Assembly: GCF_030273315.1 (NCBI RefSeq)
Contig: NZ_CP127176.1
Coordinates: forward strand, 22,342-86,341
Direction of reading: 5' to 3'
Source: Natrialbaceae archaeon AArc-T1-2
GTDB lineage: Archaea; Halobacteriota; Halobacteria; Halobacteriales; Natrialbaceae
Length of the DNA stretch: 64,000 nucleotides
A program made the translations under genes and the position numbers. This document shows positions 49,891 through 59,675 of the stretch, piece after piece. The notes beneath the pieces are model-generated. The model ran no database searches and was not told the origin of the DNA. It worked only from the letters and a program-made list of their open reading frames with translations. Numbering within the stretch: the first letter of the stretch is position 1; the number at the start of each line of letters is the position of its first letter.

Positions 49891-50265
49891 CTAATCTAGT
49901 ACTTCCCTGACTCGTTCATGCTCCATACTTTCCGGGGTATCTTCTGCACGCCCAATCAATGACAGTGTCATCAGGGGACCTCGTCCAACATAGATATCCC
50001 CCCGACGTTGTTGATGGTTAGCTTCGCGGTGAGCTTCTTGACTTTCGTCCGATGGATGCCAGTGAACTTTCGGGTGGTTGTTTTGAGGAAAATCAAGTGT
50101 ATACTCACCGCCACCTGGCCCAACTACCCGGATTTCGATTCCGTCGGTAGTTTTTATAATTGCATCAACAGTTGATGGGTTGGCTGCCCGTGGTTCGGCT
50201 GTTGATTCCCAGTAGACATGGTCTCCAACTGAAAGGCGTTCTATGACGGAATATAGGTTTGACAT
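49891..50265 (-). CDS. Hypothetical beta-rich protein
   Basis: 124 residues: ERLSVGDHVYWESTAEPRAA, STVDAIIKTTDGIEIRVVGP and GGGEYTLDFPQNNH make an SH3/KOW-like beta barrel, then a polar tail. No family recognised. It stands after the conjugation operon in the same direction, separated by 157 bases. Confidence 0.55.
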   Translation of the reverse strand: MSNLYSVIERLSVGDHVYWESTAEPRAANPSTVDAIIKTTDGIEIRVVGPGGGEYTLDFPQNNHPKVHWHPSDESQEAHREANHQQRRGDIYVGRGPLMTLSLIGRAEDTPESMEHERVREVLD

Positions 50266-50422
50266 GATCCATGATATATCGGTGGATTGTTGTCATAGGT
50301 CTATCCCCTGCTTTTCGTACTGACCGATATGCGCACTCTATCCAGCATGGCCACAAAGATGTATCATATATTGTCACTTTCAATAGAACCGCTTTGGTCA
50401 CATCCAATGGGGTCCCAGCGCG

Positions 50423-51934
50423 CTAGAACTCCTCTCCCGTAGATTCAACCTCATCCAGTTGGTCGTACATCTCATCTGGGAAGGGAAGACTTCCCCAGAT
50501 AGAGTATGGACACTGCTCCTGTCCGATGCAGTAGCGCTGTATATCGTCGTTGTCGCAGTTCATCGGAAGCGGGGTGTCGCCATCGATCGTATTCAAGAAT
50601 TCGTAGCGAATCTGGTAGTCGGTAATCTGTTCATCGTACCACGGCCACCGCGAGAAGACGCCCTTGAGGTCTGTGACAATCGCCTCGAGGTCACTATCCA
50701 GGTACTGTGGCAGCCACATCACCATCCGGGCGAAGTTGTACAGGTCTTTTCGGACTGGTTTCTTCTCGTGGAGGCGTTCGGCCATGTTCGCCATACAGGG
50801 GAGTTCAAACAGGTCTTCGATTGACTCGACGGTGAGTGGCTGGACGCCCCGCGAAGACTCCTGAATCCGATAGTGGTTCGTATTTCCGTGCTGTCGGATA
50901 GTGAGGCTCCGGTGGTCGCGTTGAGATGCAAGGAGATTCCCAAGACTCCGGGGACTCGAGATACGATTACACACGTCACGCTTCCAGTCCGCTTCCGGAT
51001 CGTACGCCTCCACTGCTTCAAACAGCTCCTTCCCCGAGTGGAACTTCCCCAGTGTGGTGACTTCGTCTGGTGCGTCTCGAATTGCGTCCCGTAGCACACG
51101 GATGGTTCGCTCACCGGGGTTCCAGTCTCGCCAGATTCGTTCGTGGTGTCCTGTCTCGATGAAGCGGTCGATGCGCTCTGTGATGGCCGATTCATTCGTT
51201 GTTAGCCACGTGAGCTGGTCTCCGGAGAGGTTCTCCTCTTGGACCCACAGGAGCTTCTTGAACGCACGTCTGGCGTACTCGCGATACTTCGTATCGAAAT
51301 CACCGACCGGCACGTAGAGCCGATTGTTCTTGACGCGAGTGAGCAGTTCTCTGGCCTCTCCTGTCTCAGTGTCGGCGTGAACGAGGCAGTCCCTCGACGC
51401 CGCAGCCATCGGGATTTCGAGGTACAACCCCTCACCGAACTCGGACATTTCTTTGATTCCTGTACAAACACGACCGGGGTGAGGACCATCCTCTCCGGGG
51501 CCTTTCGCGTACAGCACCTCTGCGATATCCTGTTGGAGACTTCCATCGCCGAATTCTCGAAGGAGGGAAGCGAGATTGTTGACGTACAGTTCGCGAATAT
51601 CGTAGAGAACCTGCACCTTTCGCGGTGGCGCGTGCTCGAACTTCGGGTGTGCCTTGATGCAGATCGCACTCAACGTCGCGAGCACGGCGAGTGTTCCCGG
51701 TTCGTCGACGAAGGGCTCCGCTGTGGCATTGGCCCTAATATCTTCTTTGAACGCGGCCGTCCCGAATCGCTCGAGGTCGTTCAGCAGATCTTCTGGTTGG
51801 TCTTCGCCGTCGACGATGTACCGATTGTAGCCCCGCGTGAACAGCTGGTTGATGCGTGTCGTGCCGTATTCGAGCGGGAGCGTCGCAACGCGATAGGCGG
51901 TACGCTCGTCCTCGACAGGCGTTGACTGACTCAT
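50423..51934 (-). CDS. PriL-like DNA primase large subunit
   Basis: 503 residues. The C-terminal part keeps the four Fe-S cysteines of archaeal/eukaryotic PriL: LPCMANMAERLHEKKPVRKD (Cys near 380), PMNCDNDDIQRYCIG (near 460 and 469) and QCPYSIWG (near 475). The N-terminal helical region (PLEYGTTRINQLFTRGYNRY) also fits. It is longer than chromosomal PriL (about 350-400). With the preceding PriS-like gene it forms a plasmid-encoded primase, probably for priming the single strand after transfer or for replication. The start overlaps the small subunit's stop (ATGA). Confidence 0.82.
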   Translation of the reverse strand: MSQSTPVEDERTAYRVATLPLEYGTTRINQLFTRGYNRYIVDGEDQPEDLLNDLERFGTAAFKEDIRANATAEPFVDEPGTLAVLATLSAICIKAHPKFEHAPPRKVQVLYDIRELYVNNLASLLREFGDGSLQQDIAEVLYAKGPGEDGPHPGRVCTGIKEMSEFGEGLYLEIPMAAASRDCLVHADTETGEARELLTRVKNNRLYVPVGDFDTKYREYARRAFKKLLWVQEENLSGDQLTWLTTNESAITERIDRFIETGHHERIWRDWNPGERTIRVLRDAIRDAPDEVTTLGKFHSGKELFEAVEAYDPEADWKRDVCNRISSPRSLGNLLASQRDHRSLTIRQHGNTNHYRIQESSRGVQPLTVESIEDLFELPCMANMAERLHEKKPVRKDLYNFARMVMWLPQYLDSDLEAIVTDLKGVFSRWPWYDEQITDYQIRYEFLNTIDGDTPLPMNCDNDDIQRYCIGQEQCPYSIWGSLPFPDEMYDQLDEVESTGEEF

Positions 51935-52815
51935 GACTGGAGCACCTCCGGTGTCGCAGACCGAACGTCGAAGTTCGGGCTCTCGATCGGCGTGACGATA
52001 CTACAGACATCAGCGTGCAACGAGTAGGGGAGTCGGGCGACCCTCCGACGGTCGGCGGTAACCACGGGATCGATGGGTATCTCGTAAGCGTCTTGCAGAA
52101 GGTCGTTCAGCACTTCTCGACTCTTGGCATCGTACCGATGAGCGGGATCAGTATCGAGGAGATAGACGTGAACGCCCTGACCGCTGTACACCACCATTGT
52201 CTCCTCGGCGTTGAAGTCGTCCTCGAAGATCTCTCGCACCTCGAAGCCGTACTCGATGGCCCGTTCGATATCCTCGAAGGAATACGAGTAGCCTGCTGGG
52301 TCTGCTTCGAGAATCCCCGCGGCCTCGAGCAGTTTCTCGCTATCCCTCGAAACATCCTCGTCTGATGCTGCTTGCGTTGCTCGCTCTCGTGCTATCGTTT
52401 TTGCGTCGATATCGACGAGAAGCACCCACGGCTGTTCCCAGTGATCGAGGGCGTAGTAGACCGCATCAGGACACGGGTTTGGTTTGTCGAGTAAGTCGGG
52501 ATCCGCGAGTGCGAAGTCACTCCGGCCGAGTGGATCGTTCCGTGCAGGATGGCGGATGAACTCGAGGACGTCGTCGAAGTCGTGGAACGCCGCCGTGGTC
52601 CGCTCACCTGAGACGTTCGTCTGCCACGTGTCTCGTCGGATGAAGTCCTTGTCTGGGACTCCATCTTTCCGGACCGGGTGAGGGTCTCGAAACGCGAGTG
52701 CGTACTGTTTCGGCCCCTTCGATGTGATGAACGACGGGAGTTCGTCACGGTACGAGGGGAACTCCTCGGCGTAGTACCTGTAGATCTCTTCGCGGGTTGC
52801 TCGGCGCCACGTCAT
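51931..52815 (-). CDS. PriS-like DNA primase catalytic subunit
   Basis: 294 residues from ATG 52815. AEP-type features are WVLLVDIDAKTIA (D-x-D metal site, near residues 135-147), SGQGVHVYLLDTDPAH (the G-x-G-x-H nucleotide motif), and VVTADRRRVARLPYSLHAD (the R-L-P-x-S-L-H motif) near 255-273. The N-terminus (REEIYRYYAEEFPSYRDELP) also resembles PriS. No zinc-binding stem is seen. It synthesises primers; in this operon it follows the coupling ATPase with ATGA overlap, so it may prime the transferred strand in the recipient or the replacement strand in the donor. Confidence 0.85.
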   Translation of the reverse strand: MTWRRATREEIYRYYAEEFPSYRDELPSFITSKGPKQYALAFRDPHPVRKDGVPDKDFIRRDTWQTNVSGERTTAAFHDFDDVLEFIRHPARNDPLGRSDFALADPDLLDKPNPCPDAVYYALDHWEQPWVLLVDIDAKTIARERATQAASDEDVSRDSEKLLEAAGILEADPAGYSYSFEDIERAIEYGFEVREIFEDDFNAEETMVVYSGQGVHVYLLDTDPAHRYDAKSREVLNDLLQDAYEIPIDPVVTADRRRVARLPYSLHADVCSIVTPIESPNFDVRSATPEVLQS

Positions 52816-55800
52816 GAATTGAACTCCTGATCGAGTTTGTTGAAGCTCCGAATCGTCGTCAGACCGGCTGCGTCGAACGATTCGACGGCCTCCCGAATGT
52901 CGGAGAACGATCGGGCTGCACGCCCGCTCACACTGCTTTCTATTCGATCGGCCTCTGCGAGATGGTCTAATACCTCGACGGCGGTCTCGCGTCTGTTGAA
53001 CGCCCAAACAACGTTTGCGTCAACCCGACTCTGCTTGTCGTAGTCGTCGACTGGCGCGTGTTTGTTGTTACTCGCGAGTTCGGCTTCACCGACCCACACG
53101 AGTTCTCCGTCAGCATCGAGACCGGCAACGTCGAACACCGTCTCCTCATCGTACTCGTAGTATGGTTCGACCTTCTCGACATCGTCGCGGGCTTCTAACC
53201 ACAGTTCGAGCAGTTTCACACCAACCTTGTGCGGCGTCTTCTCACCGATATCCCCCTGACCAGGGCCGACCTTGAGCTTCTGGCCGAGCAGTTCACGCCC
53301 TGCCGGAAGGACGGTGTAATACTTCCGACCGCACGCTCGTCCTTCCTCCAGCAGGTCTTGATCGACGAGCCGTTGCACGTCCAAGTCGTCAAAGTCGTTC
53401 TTGAACGCACTCATCGAACCCAAGAGCGTGTGGTCCGTGGAGTCACCATTCATCACGTCGAGGATGCGAGTCAGGAATCGGACGTCGTCGTGAGTAAGCC
53501 TGCGCCGTCGAAGCTCGTCATCTGGGACGGTTACACCACCAGCCTGTACTGGCGACTGTAATGGCGACGATCCGTTCTCATCGATAGTTGTCTCCTCCGC
53601 TTCAGCGGCTGGCTCTTCAGACTCAGTTGGCTCAGGATCTCCAAACAGTGAGTTGGTGGTGTCCGCTTCTTTCTCTCCCTCTTCGCTGGCTGCTGAACCA
53701 CTGGTTGCCTGTCCGATGAACGACGACTGCGTCGAGTCCACAGAGCTAGCCGATTCTGCGGATGTCGACCGTGCATCGTTTGATCTACTTCCCCATCCTT
53801 CATTGTCGGCTGCCTCCGATTCGCCTGAGGCCTCAGCAAGTCCGTACTGGCTCTGTGTTCGCTCCGACAGCCGAGGGATGGCCACGGTCTCGAAGTGGTC
53901 CTCCTGTTCGACAGAGAGCGGTTCGTCGCTCTCTGGATGGCCGGCTGCTATCGGGAGCGGCTTCACCGAGAACGGGGCTGGACCTGTCTCCCCGAATGAC
54001 GGGCTTGGGAGTTGGGCAATCCACTCTCCGCTGGGGAGCGTGTTGATCCGATTTCGAAGGTCAGTCGGGCTCAGGTCTTCGTGGGCCAACGACTCGGCGA
54101 GGTCGCGCTCGATGGAGATGTTCCCGATGAGCTTCGTTTTGATGTTGTTGAGGACCTCGTCGTAGGCACGCTCGCTTCGATTCCTGACCTGTCCGGGGAA
54201 CTGCATCACCAGTCCCATGCTCAGGCCAAACGACCGACCCTGGGGAAGCAGTTGCTCGGAAACGAGTTTCGTTGAGGCGACGGGAGCTGCCTCCTCGATG
54301 ATGAGGTTGGTGAGATTTTCGTAGTCTGTCTCCCCATCACGTCGGCGCACCCGCACCGCGTCCCAGAGGTTACTCAACAGGAGGAGGGTAATTGCTCGCT
54401 GAGCCTCCGGCCGGAGATCACCCAAGTCGAACAAGATCGTGGCATTTTCCTCGAGGAACTCGCGGAAGTCGAATCGGTTGTCGACGTATTCATCGTCATC
54501 GCCCTGTTCCGGAACGTGACTGAAGATACGTCGTAGGTGCGCGTCTTCTCTGAGTTTATCGAGGCGGTTCCCGACGGCATCCATCGACACTTGGAATTGA
54601 CGGTCATCTTTCTCGAAGTGGCGCGTAAGCGACTCCTCGACATTTTGGTTCTCCGCAGCGACAGGAGGGACTGTCCGCTCGCGTTGCATCTGGAGTGCAG
54701 CCGCAAAGAGATCATCGAGGCCGAAAGCGTCACTACCGTATTCCTCGTCGAAGAGCGCCTTGATGAGGTAGCTGAGGATTTCGTTGGCGACGAATGCCTG
54801 TTCGTACTGTTTACGACCCATGACCATCCGCATGATGTCGTGGAAGTGATCGACCTTGTCTTGGATCGCATCCTCGCGCCTCCACCCCGCTTCAAGTGTC
54901 GAACGGATATCGAAGAAAGAGAAAGCAGGGAGGGTTTCGGGAACGCAGAACTGATAGGTGTTGTCCAATCCGCTGAACCGTTCGTAGTGACAGCGAAGAT
55001 AGTTCGCACACATCCCATCGCCTTTCGGATCGACGATAATAACTGGCCCACCTGTCGTCTCCCTGAGAGACAGCGCATCATTGATGATGGCTTTCGACTT
55101 TCCGGCCCCAGTTGATGCAAACCTGCCGTAGTGTCTGGTTAAGAGATTTGGCGGAATCCGTATCGGGTCTGGTTGGATGGTACTATTTTCATCAAGTGCA
55201 TACCCGATCGCCATCCCCTCACGGAACTGTGCCATCAAATCGGGATTCGGTCGTGGCAGTGGATTGCGACTGCGCTGTTCTGAACGCGCTCCACGAGAGC
55301 CCTCGACCGTCAAATCGTCACCGCTTGGAACAACGACCAAATTCGCGAGTTCATCTGCATTGAACACAAGATCTAACCGCTTTTTCCGGCCCCCAGTGAC
55401 GATTTCGGCAGTGAGAACTCGTTTGAGATGGCGCTGCGCTCGTTTGGCTTTCTGCCGATCGAGGAATCCTTTCTCTCGAACGCGCCGACCGGAGAGTTCG
55501 TAGAACGGGCCATCAAGCGGATCCAACGAAGCCTTCAACTGGTCGAGTTCCGCCCGAATATCGGTCTCATCTGGTCGGGCCATCGCAACCGCCCGTGCAT
55601 TGACCGTAAACGTTCGCCGCGGGTGTTTGCTGTCGATCCGCTGAATCCGGTCTTCTGTCTCCCGAGACAGTTCCCGATCGGCAGGATCAGCGTCTACAGG
55701 CTCAAACCATGAGCCAATGAACTCTTCTGACCACGTATCGCGCCCCTCTTTGAGATTCGACTGGCGGATTTCAGCGTCGTCTCGCCAGTCGGGTTTGCGT

Positions 55801-56447
55801 TGCCAGAGAATTTGATAGACGGTCGGCACCGTCATCTCATGGAGTACTTCGACAACGGCAGACAGTGGTGGGCACTCTGACTCGTACTCTTCATCGGGCT
55901 CGTCGATCACAAACGGCGTGATCGTCGTCATCCAGTCAGTTTTGCGTCCGGCTTTACCGAGCCATTCGACACCAAACGGTGTGTACTCTATCCGTTCATC
56001 GCCTCCATCATTCTCATCGATCTCTTCCAAGTTGGACTCGGCCAGATCAGCCGAACGTTCGCCGTCCGAAATCTCCTGCTCCGCTTGTTCGGAGGTATCT
56101 TCGTTCGAGACTTCCGTCTGCAATCCGAGCATCGGCTCAAGATCGAGTTCTGTTCGCGCCACGGTGAACGTGGTCGGGTAAATCGATTGGAGGCGCTTTT
56201 CAAGTGTGTTGAGGTGTTCTTCCTGGTTGACCCCATAGTAGAACTCTACTGGTTCATCAGGACCTGCAGAGGCAGCGAGGAATTCGAACGTCGGTGGAGC
56301 TGTGTCCACTCTGGGACTCAGCCGGCTCCAGAAACTCTCTGCCGCTGGGTTCGACAGCTTATGAAGGCTCTCAAGGGTGGCTGGAATATCCGACCGGCGG
56401 AGTGATCCCGACGTTGGCGTTACTTTTAGATACTCGTCGTTACTCAT
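52812..56447 (-). CDS. VirD4/TraG-like conjugative coupling ATPase with C-terminal extra domains
   Basis: 1211 residues from ATG 56447. The ATPase core has Walker A FASTGAGKSKAIIND (near residue 445) and Walker B NLIIEEAAPVAST (near 720) with VIIVDPKGDGMC between. Residues about 860-990 are an acidic linker. Near 1005-1085 is a winged helix (RRRLTHDDVRFLTRILDVMN ... YYTVLPAGRELLG), and at the end a PD-(D/E)XK-like domain (YYEYDEETVFDVAGL, ELVWVGEAELASNNKH). Coupling proteins bring DNA to the secretion channel. The extra domains are unusual. No relaxase is seen in the window. Confidence 0.88.
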   Translation of the reverse strand: MSNDEYLKVTPTSGSLRRSDIPATLESLHKLSNPAAESFWSRLSPRVDTAPPTFEFLAASAGPDEPVEFYYGVNQEEHLNTLEKRLQSIYPTTFTVARTELDLEPMLGLQTEVSNEDTSEQAEQEISDGERSADLAESNLEEIDENDGGDERIEYTPFGVEWLGKAGRKTDWMTTITPFVIDEPDEEYESECPPLSAVVEVLHEMTVPTVYQILWQRKPDWRDDAEIRQSNLKEGRDTWSEEFIGSWFEPVDADPADRELSRETEDRIQRIDSKHPRRTFTVNARAVAMARPDETDIRAELDQLKASLDPLDGPFYELSGRRVREKGFLDRQKAKRAQRHLKRVLTAEIVTGGRKKRLDLVFNADELANLVVVPSGDDLTVEGSRGARSEQRSRNPLPRPNPDLMAQFREGMAIGYALDENSTIQPDPIRIPPNLLTRHYGRFASTGAGKSKAIINDALSLRETTGGPVIIVDPKGDGMCANYLRCHYERFSGLDNTYQFCVPETLPAFSFFDIRSTLEAGWRREDAIQDKVDHFHDIMRMVMGRKQYEQAFVANEILSYLIKALFDEEYGSDAFGLDDLFAAALQMQRERTVPPVAAENQNVEESLTRHFEKDDRQFQVSMDAVGNRLDKLREDAHLRRIFSHVPEQGDDDEYVDNRFDFREFLEENATILFDLGDLRPEAQRAITLLLLSNLWDAVRVRRRDGETDYENLTNLIIEEAAPVASTKLVSEQLLPQGRSFGLSMGLVMQFPGQVRNRSERAYDEVLNNIKTKLIGNISIERDLAESLAHEDLSPTDLRNRINTLPSGEWIAQLPSPSFGETGPAPFSVKPLPIAAGHPESDEPLSVEQEDHFETVAIPRLSERTQSQYGLAEASGESEAADNEGWGSRSNDARSTSAESASSVDSTQSSFIGQATSGSAASEEGEKEADTTNSLFGDPEPTESEEPAAEAEETTIDENGSSPLQSPVQAGGVTVPDDELRRRRLTHDDVRFLTRILDVMNGDSTDHTLLGSMSAFKNDFDDLDVQRLVDQDLLEEGRACGRKYYTVLPAGRELLGQKLKVGPGQGDIGEKTPHKVGVKLLELWLEARDDVEKVEPYYEYDEETVFDVAGLDADGELVWVGEAELASNNKHAPVDDYDKQSRVDANVVWAFNRRETAVEVLDHLAEADRIESSVSGRAARSFSDIREAVESFDAAGLTTIRSFNKLDQEFNS

Positions 56448-58578
56448 AATCCGACTCACCTCCGTGCTCACCGCCATCAGTCTGTGGTGGAGTTGATATT
56501 TGGTGTGAGGTTGCTGGATCAGTATTCATAGATCGCCCTGTAGGTGTGTCTGCTGAACGGCCTGGCAACTCAGCCTGTGACTGGGATTTTGGATCGAAGT
56601 CGATCACTGCCGTCTCGTCTTCCATCGCTCGAACTTCGATTCCCCGCCACTCACCGTCGACGCCGACGAGCGCCTCCGAATAGCCCGTCCGGTCATTGCC
56701 GGGAACAGCCTCCTGGACGAAGCGCATCTGTGCCGAATTGAGGCCAAACTCGTTGGCCCATTCGCGGTCCATTCCATCGAGATGGTGGAACTGCTTGATC
56801 GCACATTGGTCGATGATCGCCTCGGACTCTGGATGCTGGAAGAACTCGTCGACAGTCTGGGTAACGAGTCGGATCGAGAGGTTGTGGTGACGATGATGTC
56901 GGAAGACAATCTCGAGGTACTCGAGACTCGCCGCATCCTGCATGATGTAGCGTGCCTCGTCGATGACGAAGACGACCTCTTTGTCCGTCTCCTTTGCGCG
57001 CTCGTAGACTAACGAGATCAGCAACTGCATGATGAGACTCGTGCTCCCACCGAGACTGCCCTCCTGCTGGGCGAGGTCGAGATAGATCACCTTCTCGTCG
57101 CGGATATCGAATTCGGTCTCTCGGCCTAGATTCTCGTACCGGCCGTCTTCTGCGAACGGTCGCAGCTGATCGATAAGCCACGTCGCGTCTTCGCCAATCT
57201 TCGTCGCTTCCTCGTCCGTCCGTACGACGTACTCCGTCGGTGTCTCGACCATCTCCTCGAGGATATCGAGGACATCCCGCATCGTCGGGCTCTCGTTGTG
57301 ATGAGTCGCGATATCGTCGGTGATCCCGTTGCGTGAATAGGCACGCTCGATCGCGGTCTCCAACGTTGTCCGGCGGTCACCAAGTGTGATTCCTCGGAGC
57401 GCGAAATAGTTCGAGAGGAAGCTCATCACGCTATCGAGCTTTTCACGATACGGACTGGCGTCCTTGCCCATCGCCCGCTGCACACGCTCGGGAGTCGGCT
57501 TGATTTCAAGTGGGTTCAGACCCATCTCCCCGCCGATCGTGATTCGCTCACCACCGAGGGCTTCGGCGACACCGGCCCAGTTGTTCAATGGCTCGAGGAT
57601 GATCCCAATACGGTCCTCGCTTTGCTCGATCGAGCGGATGAAGTTCTGTTTCGAGCCGAACGATTTGCCAGAACCAGGGTCGCCGATCGTGAACATCGCA
57701 TAGCCGTTCTCTCGAGCGAACGGGTCGATCACGACCGGGCTCTGGTTCTTCCAGTGAACGCCAAACTCGACGCCGCCGTCCTCGAGGATCGTGGCGTTAT
57801 GTGGCGACGCGAGAAGTGCACCGACCGCACCACCGAGTGCTGTTGCCTCCCGACCGAACGGATTGGGACCGATCGGAGCTGCAGCCTGGATGGCGAGATC
57901 TTGCTTGCAGATGGCCGTCTTCGGCGAGAGTCCAGCGGGTTGTTCACGAAGCCGGCTACGAACCGTCCGGACGGCATCACGAAGCTCGTCACGTGACTCC
58001 GCTCGAACCGTGATGAACATGCCTTGCTTGAACACCCGACTCCCGTTCTCGACGCTCTTGTACGTCGAGAGCGCCTCATTAGCCCGCTCCTGAAGATAGC
58101 TCCCGCGAACAGTACTCTCGAGGTCAGCATCGGCCTGGAGGTCGTCAGCCACTCGCTGGAGCTCGTCTCGAGCTTGCTGCTGGCTCTTTGGGGTGATATG
58201 GACCGTCAGATCGAACTCGACGTCCGTGAGCTCGAAGAGTTCGGTCAGATAGCCGTCTTTCGGGTAATCCGGGTAGTCAGCGATGTAGAGTGTGGACGTC
58301 CATTGGTCACCGACTCGAGCAGTACGTGTATCCCACTCGATCGCCGCCGGCGCGACGACGTGTTGGTGATGTTCGGCGATGTCGTCGAGGATCTCACCTT
58401 CCTCGAGGCCGTCTTCGACGGTCGTCTCCTCGAGGAGGTCCGCGAGTTCGACTTCTTCGACGTCTTCAGCTCGCCAACGATCCCACCCCACCTTCGCGAG
58501 AAGCGTGAGCAATGCCGTTGCACCGATGTAAAGGGCAAGCCCAGCCTGCGTCCCTGGATCGGGGAGTGCCTCGATCAT
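56440..58578 (-). CDS. VirB4/TraC-like conjugation ATPase
   Basis: 712 residues. A short N-terminal hydrophobic segment (LALYIGATALLTLLAKVGW) is followed by a VirB4 N-terminal-type domain (TPKSQQQARDELQRVADDLQ, GMFITVRAESRDELRDAVRT), Walker A GDPGSGKSFGSKQ at 299-311 and Walker B EVVFVIDEARYIM near 540, then the RHHRHHNLSIRLVTQTVDEF box. VirB4 powers pilus and channel assembly in type IV secretion. It overlaps the coupling gene by 8 bases. Confidence 0.93.
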   Translation of the reverse strand: MIEALPDPGTQAGLALYIGATALLTLLAKVGWDRWRAEDVEEVELADLLEETTVEDGLEEGEILDDIAEHHQHVVAPAAIEWDTRTARVGDQWTSTLYIADYPDYPKDGYLTELFELTDVEFDLTVHITPKSQQQARDELQRVADDLQADADLESTVRGSYLQERANEALSTYKSVENGSRVFKQGMFITVRAESRDELRDAVRTVRSRLREQPAGLSPKTAICKQDLAIQAAAPIGPNPFGREATALGGAVGALLASPHNATILEDGGVEFGVHWKNQSPVVIDPFARENGYAMFTIGDPGSGKSFGSKQNFIRSIEQSEDRIGIILEPLNNWAGVAEALGGERITIGGEMGLNPLEIKPTPERVQRAMGKDASPYREKLDSVMSFLSNYFALRGITLGDRRTTLETAIERAYSRNGITDDIATHHNESPTMRDVLDILEEMVETPTEYVVRTDEEATKIGEDATWLIDQLRPFAEDGRYENLGRETEFDIRDEKVIYLDLAQQEGSLGGSTSLIMQLLISLVYERAKETDKEVVFVIDEARYIMQDAASLEYLEIVFRHHRHHNLSIRLVTQTVDEFFQHPESEAIIDQCAIKQFHHLDGMDREWANEFGLNSAQMRFVQEAVPGNDRTGYSEALVGVDGEWRGIEVRAMEDETAVIDFDPKSQSQAELPGRSADTPTGRSMNTDPATSHQISTPPQTDGGEHGGESDYE

Positions 58579-59675
58579 TGGTCGACCCTCCGTTGATGGT
58601 CGACGATCGGACGATCACGGATCGCATCCGCTCCGTCGTCGTATTCGTGTTCCTCGCCGTTCCAGAAGTCCATCGAGAGGACGAACAGTTCGACCGTCGT
58701 CAGTCGATGAGCCGACCAGCCTGCTGCCTTCTGAATGAACTCCGTCTGGAGACCGTGACAGCGGTTCTCGAGTTTTTCGAACATGGCCGCCCGGATCTCC
58801 GCGTCGGTCATGTCGTTGCGACGGGTCACGAACGGGTTGAACAGGAAGCCGACCACCGGAAACGCGGTGAGCTTCTCTGCAGGGGACTGTTCGTCCTGGT
58901 ACCGGTCGTAGACCTCGAAGGGGTCGACTTCGACGCCGATGAAATACCGCACCTGCTGGGTCCCCTCAAGGTCTCGCGGACGTTGCTCGCGATACTCCTT
59001 GAGTAGCTCTTTGAAAATCGGGTTCTGCTTGACGTCACTGTCAGTGAGTCGCCCATCGATTCGCTCGATCAGTTTCTCGACTGGGAACGACCGCGTCGTG
59101 GCGTGGAATTTGAGCGTGAACTCGAGTTCCTTGTTCGCGAACTCCTCGCCAAGCTGCTGGATCTGCGCCCAGTCGCCGGACATCGCGAAGTCCATGTTCC
59201 CGGGATCGAGCTCGAGGTAGGCCTCCATCGCACCATCGGAGCGCTCGATTGCTCCGGCACCAGGCCACGCTCGCTTGATGTTCGTGAGGTCCTGTGTTCG
59301 CTCGTCCGGTTTGAACGGCGTATAGCTCACGAGTCCGCCCTCGGTACTCGCTTCAGTGGACTCTGCTGTGGCCTCCGTGCTGTACGTAAACCGAGGCCGC
59401 TTGCAGTAGTGGCGGTAGACGTCTCCCAGCCACGTCGACGCCGGGAGGTGGTTGGGTGACGCGTAGACGATCGACCCACCAAGGACGACACCGAGTAAGA
59501 CGAACGGTAAGATCGCACCATCGAGTCCCGTGAGCCCACCAAAGAGGAGGCCAGCGATCGGGAAGCCAAGGAGCACATAGACATCTCCCTCCTCGATGTT
59601 CAGAATCGGTATGCGACTCTCTTCACCCAGCTCATCCATGATTCGACGGCCAGCTGCATCGTGATCTCGTGTCAT
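58575..59675 (-). CDS. VirB3/PrgI- and VirB4-N-like membrane protein
   Basis: 366 residues. Two close membrane helices lie near residues 33-75 (VYVLLGFPIAGLLFGGLTGL, ILPFVLLGVVLGGSIVY), the PrgI/VirB3 layout. After a linker comes a VirB4 N-terminal-like domain (YLELDPGNMDFAMSGDWAQI, EFTLKFHATTRSFPVEKLIE, LLKEYREQRP). It thus looks like VirB3 fused to the N-terminal domain of VirB4, separate from the ATPase. Its stop overlaps the VirB4-like start (ATGA). Confidence 0.8.
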   Translation of the reverse strand: MTRDHDAAGRRIMDELGEESRIPILNIEEGDVYVLLGFPIAGLLFGGLTGLDGAILPFVLLGVVLGGSIVYASPNHLPASTWLGDVYRHYCKRPRFTYSTEATAESTEASTEGGLVSYTPFKPDERTQDLTNIKRAWPGAGAIERSDGAMEAYLELDPGNMDFAMSGDWAQIQQLGEEFANKELEFTLKFHATTRSFPVEKLIERIDGRLTDSDVKQNPIFKELLKEYREQRPRDLEGTQQVRYFIGVEVDPFEVYDRYQDEQSPAEKLTAFPVVGFLFNPFVTRRNDMTDAEIRAAMFEKLENRCHGLQTEFIQKAAGWSAHRLTTVELFVLSMDFWNGEEHEYDDGADAIRDRPIVDHQRRVDQ

